The position numbers and the translations under genes are program-made. The notes beneath the pieces are model-generated. The model made no database searches and was not told where the DNA came from. It worked only from the letters and a program-made list of their open reading frames with translations. This document shows positions 1 to 11,081 of a DNA stretch of 64,000 bases, piece by piece. Source of the stretch: Cohnella lupini (GTDB taxonomy: Bacteria > Bacillota > Bacilli > Paenibacillales > Paenibacillaceae); NCBI RefSeq assembly GCF_003386205.1, contig NZ_QRDY01000010.1:1-64000 (forward strand). Direction: 5' to 3'. Positions within the stretch are counted from its first letter, which is position 1, and every line of letters starts with the position of its first letter.

Positions 1-60
1 TGGTTTGCCTTCCGCAGACTCGAAAGTCCGCCTCAGACGTTTGTTGTTTCTTACGCTCAA

Positions 61-163
61 TGTTCAGTTTTCAAAGAACAATTCGTGTTTCGTTTTTCTC
101 GTTTATCGCGTGCCCTCTTGAAGCGGCTTAAATAATATATCACAGCCTACTAGACGATTGCAA
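61..163 (-). promoter_or_regulatory. rRNA operon promoter and boxA-containing leader (16S lies beyond left edge)
   Basis: Read on the minus strand, a sigma-A-type promoter is visible: -35 TTGCAA at 158-163, an 18-nt spacer, and -10 TATATT at 134-139. About 60 nt downstream lies TTGTTCTTTGAAAACTGAAC (61-81), the boxA-like antitermination element typical of Bacillales rrn leaders and spacers. The rest of the leader runs to base 1. I infer that a 16S gene follows just outside the window; no mature rRNA is visible here. The element could instead belong to a 16S-23S spacer, but the promoter directly upstream favours a leader. Confidence 0.75.
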
Positions 164-319
164 CCCCTTTTTATACAGGTAATTTAATACAGTTAATGAC
201 TAGTCCATTTAATGAATAGGATCCTCACAACTATCCGTGAAGCGGCCACCCATTGCTATTTCACGTTTATCGGGTTACATTAAATACAAGTAAACATATC
301 GATAATGAGGTGATTACGC

Positions 320-736
320 ATGCGTGAAGTCCCTATGCGTTATGTAAAAGCCAATCAGACTGGAATCGTCCTGACCGTTCTTCTCTCCTTTCTGTTCCAT
401 CAGCCTTGGATATTGGCCGCACTTTGGATCATTCAGTTAACTGGCGTACTAACGGAAGGGCGTCTGAATCTCTTCGTATATATCGCTAAGCGAGTCCTTA
501 AAGATAAGGGACAAGAGACTCAAGCCGTCGAGCTCCAAAGATTCAATAACCTGCTGGCCGTTTTATTCCTAACCTTAGCTCTTATATCCTTCGGTTTCGG
601 CTGGCAGATCGCCGGTTATGCCTTTGCGGCCATGATGTTCCTTGCCGCCAGCGCCGCTTTGCTCGGCTATTGCGTCGGTTGCACCGTTTACTTCTGGATC
701 AAACAAATTCGCGCGGGACGATTCAGAAGAACGTAA
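320..736 (+). CDS. DUF4395-type small integral membrane protein
   Basis: This 138-residue protein has about four hydrophobic segments and ends in a conserved-looking YCVGCTVYFWIKQIR stretch that resembles the DUF4395 family, whose function is unknown. The paired cysteines (C-x2-C) near the end of the last membrane segment may be redox-active or bind metal, which is inference. The start is fixed by GAGGTG at 307-312, seven bases before the ATG. It is divergent from the rRNA promoter and followed at once by a long palindromic terminator, so it is probably transcribed alone. Confidence 0.7.
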   Translation: MREVPMRYVKANQTGIVLTVLLSFLFHQPWILAALWIIQLTGVLTEGRLNLFVYIAKRVLKDKGQETQAVELQRFNNLLAVLFLTLALISFGFGWQIAGYAFAAMMFLAASAALLGYCVGCTVYFWIKQIRAGRFRRT

Positions 737-737
737 T

Positions 738-785
738 CCATAAGAAAAGGGTAGCTTCCACGTGGAAGCTACCCTTTTCTTATGG
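738..785. terminator. 48-bp perfect palindrome, bidirectional-type terminator
   Basis: Bases 738-761 are the exact reverse complement of 762-785, starting two bases after the stop codon of the DUF4395 gene. The flank of the stem is A-rich on one side and T-rich on the other (AAAAGGG...CCCTTTT), so it would form a stem followed by U-rich sequence in either direction. Confidence 0.85.
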
Positions 786-848
786 AGCAACAATAGATCT
801 CCTCTTAACGTCTTCTTCTATATAATGAGTACACGGGGAGGATCATGC

Positions 849-1277
849 ATGACACTATTAAAAACACTGTTACTAACAGTCTCTTTCTCGCTCTGCCTTG
901 TCGCATGTAACGGAGCAACGCCTTTCGGCAAGAAGGTAGCCGAGAACGACAAAATTTTGAATTTCATGAAGTCCGACACCTCAGACTCCACTTATCGTAC
1001 TTACAAAACAATCAAAAATTCAAAAATCTTCGCGGAAGTCGCGCTCCTTCTAATGAAATCCGACGAAAGCAACGCAACGGTTTCTATGACCCGCGCTCCT
1101 GACCGCAAGATTTCTCTCGTCATTACAAGACCGACCGCTTCAGTCGAACCTCGCATATACGGAATCTGGTTTATGCAAAAGTCGACTCAAGTCGCGGTCG
1201 TAAGCGAATCCTCGGGCGGCGGTTATATTCAACTTAATAAAGAACAAAGCCATACAATACTCTCTTTACTTAACTAA
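849..1277 (+). CDS. Small predicted lipoprotein
   Basis: The 142-residue product starts with a lipoprotein signal peptide: a hydrophobic stretch ending in the lipobox LVAC, which gives Cys as the first mature residue. The ATG at 849 is chosen because GGGGAGG at 835-841 sits seven bases upstream; an in-frame ATG at 762 lies inside the preceding terminator and is not credible. The mature part is polar and I recognise no domain. It probably sits on the outer face of the membrane. It is convergent with the AAA+ gene, with only 11 bp between the stops and no obvious terminator. Confidence 0.7.
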   Translation: MTLLKTLLLTVSFSLCLVACNGATPFGKKVAENDKILNFMKSDTSDSTYRTYKTIKNSKIFAEVALLLMKSDESNATVSMTRAPDRKISLVITRPTASVEPRIYGIWFMQKSTQVAVVSESSGGGYIQLNKEQSHTILSLLN

Positions 1278-1288
1278 ATCACACCGCT

Positions 1289-3481
1289 TCAAATCCCCAT
1301 GAACTCATCGTACAGATATGCGTATTCGCCCAACTCATCCCGGGTTATCGCCCTATTCGTTTTGTCCAATTCGTATTGATAGGCTTTGAAAATATGCTTC
1401 ATGCCCACCCGTTCCTCTTGACCGCTAGCCAAGAAAGCCGAAGTCATCGCGATATTCTTAATGCTTCCCCCGGCCATCTGCAGCTTGCGCGCGAGGAAAG
1501 GGAAATCGATATCCGGATCCAACGGAGTCTGAACGGGGTAGACTTGCTTCCATATCGTCTCCCGCTGCTTCTCATCGGGAAAAGGGAAACGGATGACGTA
1601 GTTGATCCTTCTCAGGAAAGCTTCGTCCATATTCTGCAAGTAGTTGGTCGCGAGGATCGAGATCCCCCTGTATTCCTCCATCTTCTGCAAGAGGAAGGCA
1701 ACTTCCGTATTCGCGTTCTTGTCGTGGGAATCCTTAACCTCGGAGCGCTTGCCGAACAGCGCATCGGCTTCGTCGAAGAACAGGACCGCATAACTTGCTT
1801 GGGCTTCGTCGAAAATCTCTCGCAAATTCTTCTCCGTCTCGCCGATGTACTTGCTGATGATCTGGGACAAATCGATTTTATAGATTTCCATATCCAGCTC
1901 TTTGGCCACGACTTCCGACGCCATCGTTTTCCCGGTTCCCGGAGGCCCCGAGAATAATAAGCTGATTCCGGTTCCGTAAGATAACTTCTTATTAAAACCC
2001 CAACGTCCGTACACGGTGTGCTTATATCGGATATGATTGCAAGCGTGCTGAAGCTTTTCCTTCTGCGCCGCAGGCAGTATCAGATCGTTCCACCTGCTCT
2101 TCGGCGTCAACCTCTTGGCCTTATTGGCCAAGCTATGGTTCAGTTGCTTGTAACTAGCTTGAATCATATCGCTCCACCCGATCGGAAGCGCTGTCCCGCC
2201 TTCTTGATTCCATTCCGAGATCACTTTAGCCGCGCTTAACGAATTAGCCATTTGACCCGGATTAAAAAGGAACCGAGCGGATATCGCCTCCCAATCCAGT
2301 AAAGAGTCCATCTCGTAACCCTTGGCTAATCTGCGCCAAGCCTCGGCCCTCTCTTCGTCCTGCAACGCCGCGATTTCCAACTCCAAGTCGATTCTGCGAT
2401 ATCGATCCAAGGGTTGGCAAGGCTCTTCCGATAAAAGAAATACGATGCCGGACATCTCAGATAGCCGTTCCAGAATTTCCGTTGCCCGATCATTGGACTC
2501 GTTCTTATGCGCGACGACGTGAAAATGCTCCAGTACCAAGATCGCCTGTTGAATCGTCGCCTCGCGGAACACCTTCCGTAGCGAAGCTTGGACGTTTGAA
2601 TCCGCGCCGACAAGCTTTGCCATATCGGCGAAAAGTAACGGCTCTTCGAAATAATGACCGACATGCTCAATCTGCGTCTTCTTGCCGGCACCTTGCTTTC
2701 CCCATAAGGAAATGATTAAGGATGAGTCGGAGGAACGCGGCTGAGACATCCGATTCGCGATCCACTGCGTGAGTTTCCTCTGAGTATCGGGGCTTCCGAG
2801 CAAAGGCTCGAGAGTTCTGCCGGGGGGAACGATCCTCGCGTAGTCCTCCATCGATTTCGGAAGGCCGCCGGAATCGAGAACGAATCGCACGATCCGCTCG
2901 TCCAGAAGGAAAGGTTGCCCGAGCAACGTCCCTTGTTTGGACGGCAGGTCGTTTCTTATGAAATGCTCTCTTAGAATTCCATCATTACGAAGCGCACTTA
3001 GCACTTCGGTTCTTTCATCGGATGTACGGCTTACGATCGTCGCTATCAGATCCGGAGTCGGGCATTTAGCTCCCGGCGCTCCATGCTGCAATAATTCGTA
3101 AGCCGTCTCGTATTTACGTTCGATCTCCACGGCTAAGCACACTATGATGGCTTTCGATTCGATCGATGAAAGTCCGAAAACACCCGCCAAATAAGGAAGC
3201 GACAGAAAGACGCCCTCTTGCTGGCTCACCCGCAGCCTGGACTCCATATGACGTTCGAGGTTATTCAGACGATCATGATATTGCAGCGTTTGCTCGTCCT
3301 CGTTCGAAGCGGACCGTTTCCCGGTTGATCCCGTCCCCATGACCGACTCCTGCAAGCGCAGACGCAGAGCGATACGGAGATCCAACCACGTCAGATGTTC
3401 CCGGATATAATCCCAATCGCCTTCATACGCAAGCAATGCCGTCTCGGGAGACGGCATTGCGATAGGAACGTAGTTGTCCAT
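1289..3481 (-). CDS. Double AAA+ ATPase of the contractile-injection-system-associated type
   Basis: The protein has 730 residues from the ATG at 3481, chosen because AGGGGGA at 3490-3496 is an ideal ribosome-binding site; an in-frame ATG at 3526 overlaps the upstream stop. The N-terminal ~230 residues (GLSSIESKAIIVC... and PFLLDERIVRFVL) resemble the winged-helix region of AAA+ ATPases encoded with extracellular contractile injection systems (Afp15/Pvc15-like). A first AAA module has a degenerate P-loop (GKQGAGKK, about 261-268) and lacks a classic Walker B. A second has an intact P-loop GPPGTGKT (about 512-519), Walker B VLFFDEADA (about 566-574), sensor LATN and an RR arginine-finger region (about 624). 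No sheath, tube or baseplate genes lie in the window. It is probably translationally coupled to the upstream gene. Family identity is likely; its job here is unknown. Confidence 0.8.
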   Translation of the reverse strand: MDNYVPIAMPSPETALLAYEGDWDYIREHLTWLDLRIALRLRLQESVMGTGSTGKRSASNEDEQTLQYHDRLNNLERHMESRLRVSQQEGVFLSLPYLAGVFGLSSIESKAIIVCLAVEIERKYETAYELLQHGAPGAKCPTPDLIATIVSRTSDERTEVLSALRNDGILREHFIRNDLPSKQGTLLGQPFLLDERIVRFVLDSGGLPKSMEDYARIVPPGRTLEPLLGSPDTQRKLTQWIANRMSQPRSSDSSLIISLWGKQGAGKKTQIEHVGHYFEEPLLFADMAKLVGADSNVQASLRKVFREATIQQAILVLEHFHVVAHKNESNDRATEILERLSEMSGIVFLLSEEPCQPLDRYRRIDLELEIAALQDEERAEAWRRLAKGYEMDSLLDWEAISARFLFNPGQMANSLSAAKVISEWNQEGGTALPIGWSDMIQASYKQLNHSLANKAKRLTPKSRWNDLILPAAQKEKLQHACNHIRYKHTVYGRWGFNKKLSYGTGISLLFSGPPGTGKTMASEVVAKELDMEIYKIDLSQIISKYIGETEKNLREIFDEAQASYAVLFFDEADALFGKRSEVKDSHDKNANTEVAFLLQKMEEYRGISILATNYLQNMDEAFLRRINYVIRFPFPDEKQRETIWKQVYPVQTPLDPDIDFPFLARKLQMAGGSIKNIAMTSAFLASGQEERVGMKHIFKAYQYELDKTNRAITRDELGEYAYLYDEFMGI

Positions 3482-3522
3482 TTTGATATTCCCCCTATTA
3501 CCGTTAACCGGCAAAGCATATC

Positions 3523-4788
3523 TCATCCGCGTTTAAAGAAGTTTTTCATCCTGGAAAGCATGCCCGCGCCCTCTTCTTTAGGCTTGGCCGCTGCCGCTCT
3601 CTCTTTCTCTACTTCTTTAGCGCGTCGTTTGTAGTGTTCGTGGTGAAGAGTTTCTCCTCGCGCATGGGCGGTTAACCTCTTGACTTGTTCCGCGGATTCG
3701 ATAGCAGGCGCGCCCGCGCCGGCTGCTTTGTCGCCCTTGCCGGCGGCTACCAGGGCATGTCTTTGTTTCTCCATGCCCATGAACTCGTCGATGTTCTCGT
3801 AAGCTCCGAATTCGGCTCCGCCCATTTCCCTGCGCGCCCTGCTCCTGTCCCTCGAGCTATTGACTTGATCGATTTCCTTCTTATTCACCCTGTCCCCGAT
3901 CATACCCGCTACGGCGCCGACGGCGCTTGCGGCTTTACCGGCTCCCGAAAGAGGGACCACATCGCCGACGATCCCTGTTACCGTACCGACTCCGGCCTTA
4001 AATCGATCGTTGCTGATCTTAGCTGCCACCGCGCTGGATTGAGAAGCCGTGCTCTCCCGAATCGAATCGCTTGTCGTCGTGGCCGATATCCCCTTAAGAA
4101 GATCGCGCTCTTTAACGTCGTATTTCTCCGCCATCTTCTGCTTGATTCCTTTACCTAATAAAGGGATCATTCCGGCCGCGGTCTGTCCTGGATTGCTGAC
4201 CGCGCCATCGATCGCGTTCTTCGCCTTTTGCTTGACGTCGAACATGCCGGGAGCTCTCTCATGGCCGATTTTGTTCGTGCGAACATCTTCTTCCATGTTG
4301 ACGTCCCGCTCGCGGGCGCCGCTGCGTTCGCGGCTTTGGGATAAGTCCCATTCGCCGTGACGCGCATTCTCGATATGCTGGGGCAGATCGTACCACTTCG
4401 GATTGTTCGCGGCATCGGTCATCTTCTTCACTCGTTCGTGAAAAGCCGGATCCGTCGTTCCGGCTCCCGACGCTTCTGGCGCGCTTGCTCCAGCCTCCGC
4501 CGCCGGGGTGGTAGGCGCCTCGACCTTAGGCGCTTCTTCCTCTTCGCCTTCCGAAGATTCCTCTTCCTCCGCTTGTATGGGCGCAGGCGCCGCGGACGAC
4601 GACTCCGGGTCGGATCCCGGGAACACTCGGACGGCTCCCTGGGCCTTTAATCTTTTCATGATCGCTTCTTTATCGGGTGCCTCCTCGGTTTCGGCCTCGA
4701 TCTCCTCCAAGTCGCCGTCTCCGGCTGGCAGACCGCTCGCTTTCGATAAAGCTTCCGTCTCTTTATGCAGCTCGGCATGTGTCGGCAT
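3523..4788 (-). CDS. Uncharacterised Ala/Glu-rich protein paired with the AAA+ ATPase
   Basis: I do not recognise this 421-residue protein. Residues 20-110 are acidic and rich in Ala, Pro and Ser and look disordered. Residues 115-190 are charged. Two Gly-rich apolar stretches follow, around 200-215 (GMIPLLGKGIKQ) and 266-300 (GTVTGIVGDVVPLSGAGKAA onward), of the kind seen in membrane-inserting or toxin-like proteins. The C-terminus (about 375-421) is Lys-rich and ends FFKRG. There is no signal peptide or catalytic motif. GGAGG lies about eight bases before the ATG, and its stop overlaps the longer version of the ATPase ORF, so the two form one unit. It may be a substrate or partner of the ATPase; that is inference from adjacency only. 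Confidence 0.6.
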   Translation of the reverse strand: MPTHAELHKETEALSKASGLPAGDGDLEEIEAETEEAPDKEAIMKRLKAQGAVRVFPGSDPESSSAAPAPIQAEEEESSEGEEEEAPKVEAPTTPAAEAGASAPEASGAGTTDPAFHERVKKMTDAANNPKWYDLPQHIENARHGEWDLSQSRERSGARERDVNMEEDVRTNKIGHERAPGMFDVKQKAKNAIDGAVSNPGQTAAGMIPLLGKGIKQKMAEKYDVKERDLLKGISATTTSDSIRESTASQSSAVAAKISNDRFKAGVGTVTGIVGDVVPLSGAGKAASAVGAVAGMIGDRVNKKEIDQVNSSRDRSRARREMGGAEFGAYENIDEFMGMEKQRHALVAAGKGDKAAGAGAPAIESAEQVKRLTAHARGETLHHEHYKRRAKEVEKERAAAAKPKEEGAGMLSRMKNFFKRG

Positions 4789-4830
4789 CTCGAAACCTCC
4801 GCAGGAATATAGTCCTAGTCGCTAATTACT

Positions 4831-4859
4831 ATAATAAGTAAATTTTCTCCCTCCCACAA
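4831..4859 (-). promoter_or_regulatory. Candidate sigma-A promoter of the AAA+ two-gene unit
   Basis: On the minus strand, TTGTGG (4854-4859), a 17-nt spacer and TATTAT (4831-4836) precede the start at 4788 by about 45 bases. The match is moderate. The rest of 4860-5065 is AT-rich and shows no coding sequence. Confidence 0.4.
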
Positions 4860-5065
4860 GAAGAATCATACAAGCTCTTTATAATTGAGAAGATTCCGCA
4901 CTAGAGACACCGCATTCTACGAAAACCATTCAAGAATTCCCCTTGCAACTCATCGGCCGATTCAATAAAAATGCCGTAAACTCGCTCGCTCGGCGTGATT
5001 TTCAATAGCAATTTGTAGAGGTTATATTATTGTATAATTATATAAAGATAAATGGATATTTCCAC

Positions 5066-5113
5066 AAAAAAAAGGCCGTCCAAAGAGGTCGATTGACCTT
5101 AAGGACAGCCTTT
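5066..5113 (-). terminator. Intrinsic terminator of ligA
   Basis: On the minus strand, AAAGGCTGTCC pairs with GGACGGCCTTT, with an inner AGGTC/GACCT stem, followed by a run of eight T residues. It starts about 10 bases after the ligA stop. Confidence 0.8.
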
Positions 5114-5122
5114 GAGAGATAC

Positions 5123-7156
<2,034 letters not shown>

Positions 7157-7323
7157 TTAACCTCGTTTCGATCGGAGAATTGAAGCCTTTTCCAATAGTC
7201 TATTTCAGCGCCGAAACGCTGTCAAATCAAGTCTTCGCCTTCCATCGGGAGGCCTTCGTTTGTTTCACTACCCGTCCGCGCGGTTTAATGATTGTTAGCC
7301 ACATAACTTAGGAGGTGAGGGAG

Positions 7324-7695
7324 ATGGATAAGCAACGCTATTACGTCTCCGTCTCTGCAAGCATGGTAGGCACGGAGCCTTCATTGACGGACCAGCTTAC
7401 CATATTCGCAACGGAAGAGGAACGCAACCATTTACTCGCGCTATTGAACCGGGAGCAGAAAGCGACGGAAAAGACCTATATCCGCGCGCAAATTCCGTAC
7501 AAATCCGCAGATCACGATAAAGCGACCAACCGATACAACGAGGGAATGGTAGATATTTATCGGTATATCTATCAAGTCGGCACCATCGAGACCAAACGGC
7601 ATATCGAATACATGGATATCTTACAGGAACTGCGGACTCCGGACTACCATCATCAAGGGTATGGGCATTCGGAATCTAACAACCCGGGTCTGTGA
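7324..7695 (+). CDS. Conserved-looking small protein of unknown function
   Basis: This 123-residue soluble protein is not recognised. It is rich in charged residues and Tyr, with no signal peptide or membrane segment, and ends in a His/Gly/Ser-rich tail. The ATG at 7324 is preferred because AGGAGG at 7310-7315 lies eight bases before it; a GTG at 7315 overlaps the ribosome-binding site. It is encoded opposite to ligA and pcrA and ends at a shared hairpin region. Good start signals and the intact reading frame support a real gene. Confidence 0.65.
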   Translation: MDKQRYYVSVSASMVGTEPSLTDQLTIFATEEERNHLLALLNREQKATEKTYIRAQIPYKSADHDKATNRYNEGMVDIYRYIYQVGTIETKRHIEYMDILQELRTPDYHHQGYGHSESNNPGL

Positions 7696-7719
7696 GGAGA
7701 TTCCGCAACATAAGAAAAC

Positions 7720-7776
7720 GGGCTCCTTAGAGCCCGCCCGAAAAAGCAGATCGCCGGTATATGCCGGCGGTCTTTA
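7720..7776. terminator. Convergent terminators between the small gene and pcrA
   Basis: Two hairpins occur. GGGCT/AGCCC is at 7720-7735. GATCGCCGGT/GCCGGCGGTC is at 7749-7772; it is followed by TTTATTATATTTT on the plus strand and by TGCTTTTT on the minus strand, so it can serve both genes. Confidence 0.75.
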
Positions 7777-10161
7777 TTATATTTTGGTGACGGGGGCGAA
7801 TGCCGCAAGTAATCTCTTCACGCCGGTCGGAGCCGGGAACGCGATCTGTAGCTCGGCGTCGTTGCCCGTTCCTTTAACGGCGACGACGGTTCCGACGCCC
7901 CACTTGGCGTGCTGGACTTTGTCGCCGGCGGCGATGGCCATACCGTCTCCGACAGGTTTGGCGGCGGACGGAGTCTGCGGACGAATGACCGACCCGCTGT
8001 TCGTCGGACTGACAGTGGGGCGTGCGCCGAAACCGGACGTCGCCCCGCCGGACCCGGAAGACGAAGCGGCCGGGCGAGCGCCGAATCCGTTGCCGCCGCC
8101 GCTAGAGTTGCCGCCGCCTAATCGGGAGCTATAACCTCCGTAAGATCCGTATCGGCTTCCACCGGCCGACTCGACCGCTTCTTTCAGTTCGTTAGGAATT
8201 TCCTCCAAGAATCGGGAAGGCGCATTCGTGCTTGTCCGTCCGTAGAGCAGTCTCATTCGAGCGCAGGTGAGGTACAGCTTCTTCTCCGCCCGCGTTATGC
8301 CGACGTAGGCAAGCCTGCGTTCTTCCTCCATCTCCGCGGTATCCATGAACGACCGGCTGCTCGGAAACAGCCCTTCTTCCATCCCGACGATGAACACGAC
8401 CGGGAACTCCAACCCTTTGGCGCTATGCATCGTCATCAGAATGACGGCATCTCCGCCATCCTCGTCATCGTCATCCATCGAGTCGATATCCGCTACCAAC
8501 GCCAATTCCGTCAGGAACGAGATCAGCGACTTATCCTCGTTGCGCTTCTCGAACTCCTGGGTAACCGACAGAAACTCCTCGATGTTCTCCAGACGGGACT
8601 TGGATTCGAGCGAATTTTCCCGCTGCAGCTCCAATCGGTATTCCGTCATCTCGAGCAGCTTCTCGGTCAATTCGGTTACGGACAAATATTCGACCATCGC
8701 GCTTAAATTATTAATGAGATCGCGGAACTGGGACAAGGCTATCTTGGCGCGAGATTGAATATCCAGGTGATACAACCCGTCTCCGAGCAATCCGTCTCCT
8801 TCGTTAAGCAGCTTGAGCGTGGATATTCCTTTACGAGTCGCCTCTTCGCGAACCTTGGTCATCGTCGTGTCGCCCAAGCCCCGCTTCGGCTCATTGACGA
8901 CCCGATTTAAACTGTTATCGTCGTCCGGATTGGAAATCAATCTTAAATAGGAAAGGATATCCTTGATCTCTTTACGATCGTAGAACTTGATGCCGCCGAC
9001 GATCTGATAAGGAATCTCCGACTTGATCAGAATTTCCTCCACGACCCGGGATTGCGCGTTCGTCCGATACAGGATCGCATGATCGCCGTATTTGCGCGCG
9101 TTCTGACGATTCTTGCGAATCTCGCCGGCAATGAAGTAACCTTCCTCATGCTCGGAATCGCCCTGATAAACCGTTATTTTGTCGCCGCCGTTCTGATCCG
9201 TCCATAGGTTTTTCGCTTTGCGGCCCATATTATTCTTGATAACCGCATTCGCCGCATCCAAAATATTCGAAGTGGAACGGTAATTCTGTTCGAGCAGGAT
9301 GCTCTGAGCTTCCGGATAATCGGCCTCAAAGTTAAGAATATTCGTGATGTCCGCGCCGCGCCAACGGTAGATCGATTGATCGCTGTCGCCGACCACGCAG
9401 ATGTTATGATGCTTCTCCGCCAGCATTTTGCACAACGTGTATTGCGCTTTATTCGTATCCTGGTATTCGTCGACGTGAATGTATTTGAATTTATTCTGAT
9501 AAAATTCCAGCACTTCCGGAACGTCCTTGAACAATTGGATGGCCAGCAGCAGCAGATCGTCGAAATCCAAAGAGTTATTCGCTTTAAGCCTGCGCTGATA
9601 TTGCGTGTATACCTTCGATACGATGGATTGAAAATAGTCCCCTTGGCGCTGCTCGTATTGTTGAGGATTAACGAGCTCGTTCTTCGCCGCGCCGATGGCC
9701 CCTTGAACCGCTTTCGGCTCGATTTGCTTCGTGTCGATGTTGTTGTCTTTCATCACGTTCCGGATAACGGACAGTTGGTCGGTAGAGTCGAGGATGCTGA
9801 AATTGGAGCCGAATCCGATCCGCTCAATATCTTTGCGAAGTATGCGTACGCACATCGAGTGGAAGGTGCTGACCCAAATGTCTTTACCGGATGGACCGAT
9901 TAGCTTGGCTACCCGCTCTTGCATCTCGCGCGCGGCCTTGTTCGTAAACGTGATAGCCAGAATGCTCCATGGAGCGGCTAACCGCTTGGAGATCAGGTAA
10001 GCGATCCGGTGCGTCAGAACGCGCGTCTTGCCGCTTCCCGCTCCAGCCATGATGAGCAACGGGCCGTTGGTGGCGATCGCCGCTTCCTTCTGCTTAGGAT
10101 TCAGTTTATTAATAGAAGCATCGATATCGACAGAGTTCGTATTATCCCGTTCAAAAAACAT
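7777..10161 (-). CDS. pcrA: ATP-dependent DNA helicase PcrA (UvrD family)
   Basis: PcrA is the essential Gram-positive SF1A 3'-5' helicase for repair, rolling-circle replication and removal of RNA polymerase and RecA from DNA. The 794-residue protein has Walker A GAGSGKTR (about 38-45), DEYQDTN (Walker B), motif III QSIYRWRGAD and motif VI VGITRAEKKLYL. A Gly/Ser-rich linker (about 665-735) leads to a small Tudor-like C-terminal domain (HAKWGVGTVV) that in relatives contacts RNA polymerase. The start is set by AAGGAG seven bases upstream, and it overlaps the end of pcrB by 11 bp, implying translational coupling. Confidence 0.97.
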   Translation of the reverse strand: MFFERDNTNSVDIDASINKLNPKQKEAAIATNGPLLIMAGAGSGKTRVLTHRIAYLISKRLAAPWSILAITFTNKAAREMQERVAKLIGPSGKDIWVSTFHSMCVRILRKDIERIGFGSNFSILDSTDQLSVIRNVMKDNNIDTKQIEPKAVQGAIGAAKNELVNPQQYEQRQGDYFQSIVSKVYTQYQRRLKANNSLDFDDLLLLAIQLFKDVPEVLEFYQNKFKYIHVDEYQDTNKAQYTLCKMLAEKHHNICVVGDSDQSIYRWRGADITNILNFEADYPEAQSILLEQNYRSTSNILDAANAVIKNNMGRKAKNLWTDQNGGDKITVYQGDSEHEEGYFIAGEIRKNRQNARKYGDHAILYRTNAQSRVVEEILIKSEIPYQIVGGIKFYDRKEIKDILSYLRLISNPDDDNSLNRVVNEPKRGLGDTTMTKVREEATRKGISTLKLLNEGDGLLGDGLYHLDIQSRAKIALSQFRDLINNLSAMVEYLSVTELTEKLLEMTEYRLELQRENSLESKSRLENIEEFLSVTQEFEKRNEDKSLISFLTELALVADIDSMDDDDEDGGDAVILMTMHSAKGLEFPVVFIVGMEEGLFPSSRSFMDTAEMEEERRLAYVGITRAEKKLYLTCARMRLLYGRTSTNAPSRFLEEIPNELKEAVESAGGSRYGSYGGYSSRLGGGNSSGGGNGFGARPAASSSGSGGATSGFGARPTVSPTNSGSVIRPQTPSAAKPVGDGMAIAAGDKVQHAKWGVGTVVAVKGTGNDAELQIAFPAPTGVKRLLAAFAPVTKI

Positions 10162-10870
10162 GTCCTTGCTCCTTTATCGAAGGATGAACCGCGCCTACCG
10201 TCGAGATCGCGGCATCCAGATTTTCATAGATAATGTTGCCTACGACGACCGTGTCCGCATAGAGCGCCGCTTGCCGAGCGCGTTCGGGTGAATCGATTCC
10301 ACCGCCGTAAAATAAGTGCGCCTGCTTCATTGTGGACTTAATGCGCTTAAGCAGCTCCATATCGCCGAAAGTGCCGCTGTACTCTACGTAGAGTACGGGA
10401 ATATTCCAGAGCCTGTCCGCTACCTGGACGTACGCTATCGCTTCCGAAGAGGGAATGTTCGCTTCCGCACCGGTGATTCGGGCGACCGTAGAATCCGGGT
10501 TTAGCACGAGGTACGCTTCGCCAACGATCGACTCCCACGGGAGTAAATGTCCGAAATCGCGCAGCGCCTCGACGTGGTGGCCGATCAGCCACTCGGAGCG
10601 CTTCGTATTAAGCACGCTAGGAATAAAATATCCGTCAAACCCCGGTACTCCGCAGGATGGATCGGATAGCTCGAAGGCACAAGAAACCTCGTAACGGCGG
10701 ATGCGCGACATCAAATCCACCGTATTATCGAAGGTTACCCCGCTAGAGCCGCCGACAAGGATCGCGTCAGTCCCCGACATGCATAGCGCGTCCAGAGTTG
10801 CGTCGTCTATCTGACGCTCCGGGTCAAGCTTGAAAACGTGTCTCCAGTTGCCGTAAAAGGAAGGGAGCAT
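10151..10870 (-). CDS. pcrB: Heptaprenylglyceryl phosphate synthase PcrB
   Basis: PcrB joins a polyprenyl diphosphate to sn-glycerol-1-phosphate, making an archaeal-type ether lipid precursor in Bacillales. The TIM-barrel sequence has the family signatures: KLDPER near the start, DAILVGGSSG, YFIPSVLN, LYVEYSGTFG and LFYGGGIDS, which forms the phosphate-binding end. The start at 10870 is chosen because GGAGG lies five bases upstream; in-frame ATGs at 10873 and 10882 overlap or precede that site. The product has 239 residues. It is the first gene of the pcrB-pcrA unit. Confidence 0.93.
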   Translation of the reverse strand: MLPSFYGNWRHVFKLDPERQIDDATLDALCMSGTDAILVGGSSGVTFDNTVDLMSRIRRYEVSCAFELSDPSCGVPGFDGYFIPSVLNTKRSEWLIGHHVEALRDFGHLLPWESIVGEAYLVLNPDSTVARITGAEANIPSSEAIAYVQVADRLWNIPVLYVEYSGTFGDMELLKRIKSTMKQAHLFYGGGIDSPERARQAALYADTVVVGNIIYENLDAAISTVGAVHPSIKEQGHVF

Positions 10871-11010
10871 CATAGCCTCCATTAGTGATCTTAGGTTGTT
10901 TTGGTGTACCCTTTAGTTTACAGGAATTCGAGACTTCTTCCAAGAAGGAATGAGAGGAAGTTGGTGGGGACATTCGACTCATCTCCTCCTAAAATGGGTT
11001 ATGAACAGAA

Positions 11011-11046
11011 AAACGCCACCTGCTCCCAAAGGGGAACAAGCGGCGT
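11011..11046 (-). terminator. Intrinsic terminator of galU
   Basis: On the minus strand, CGCCGCTTGTTCCC pairs imperfectly with GGGAGCAGGTGGCG around a four-base loop and is followed by TTTTTC. Confidence 0.8.
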
Positions 11047-11081
11047 GTGCTTCACGCTTAATCATTTAACTGGCAGCAGAT

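Noticed and set aside
762..848. Upstream extension of the lipoprotein gene
   Set aside because: It begins inside a palindromic terminator, and a proper ribosome-binding site and signal peptide mark the ATG at 849.
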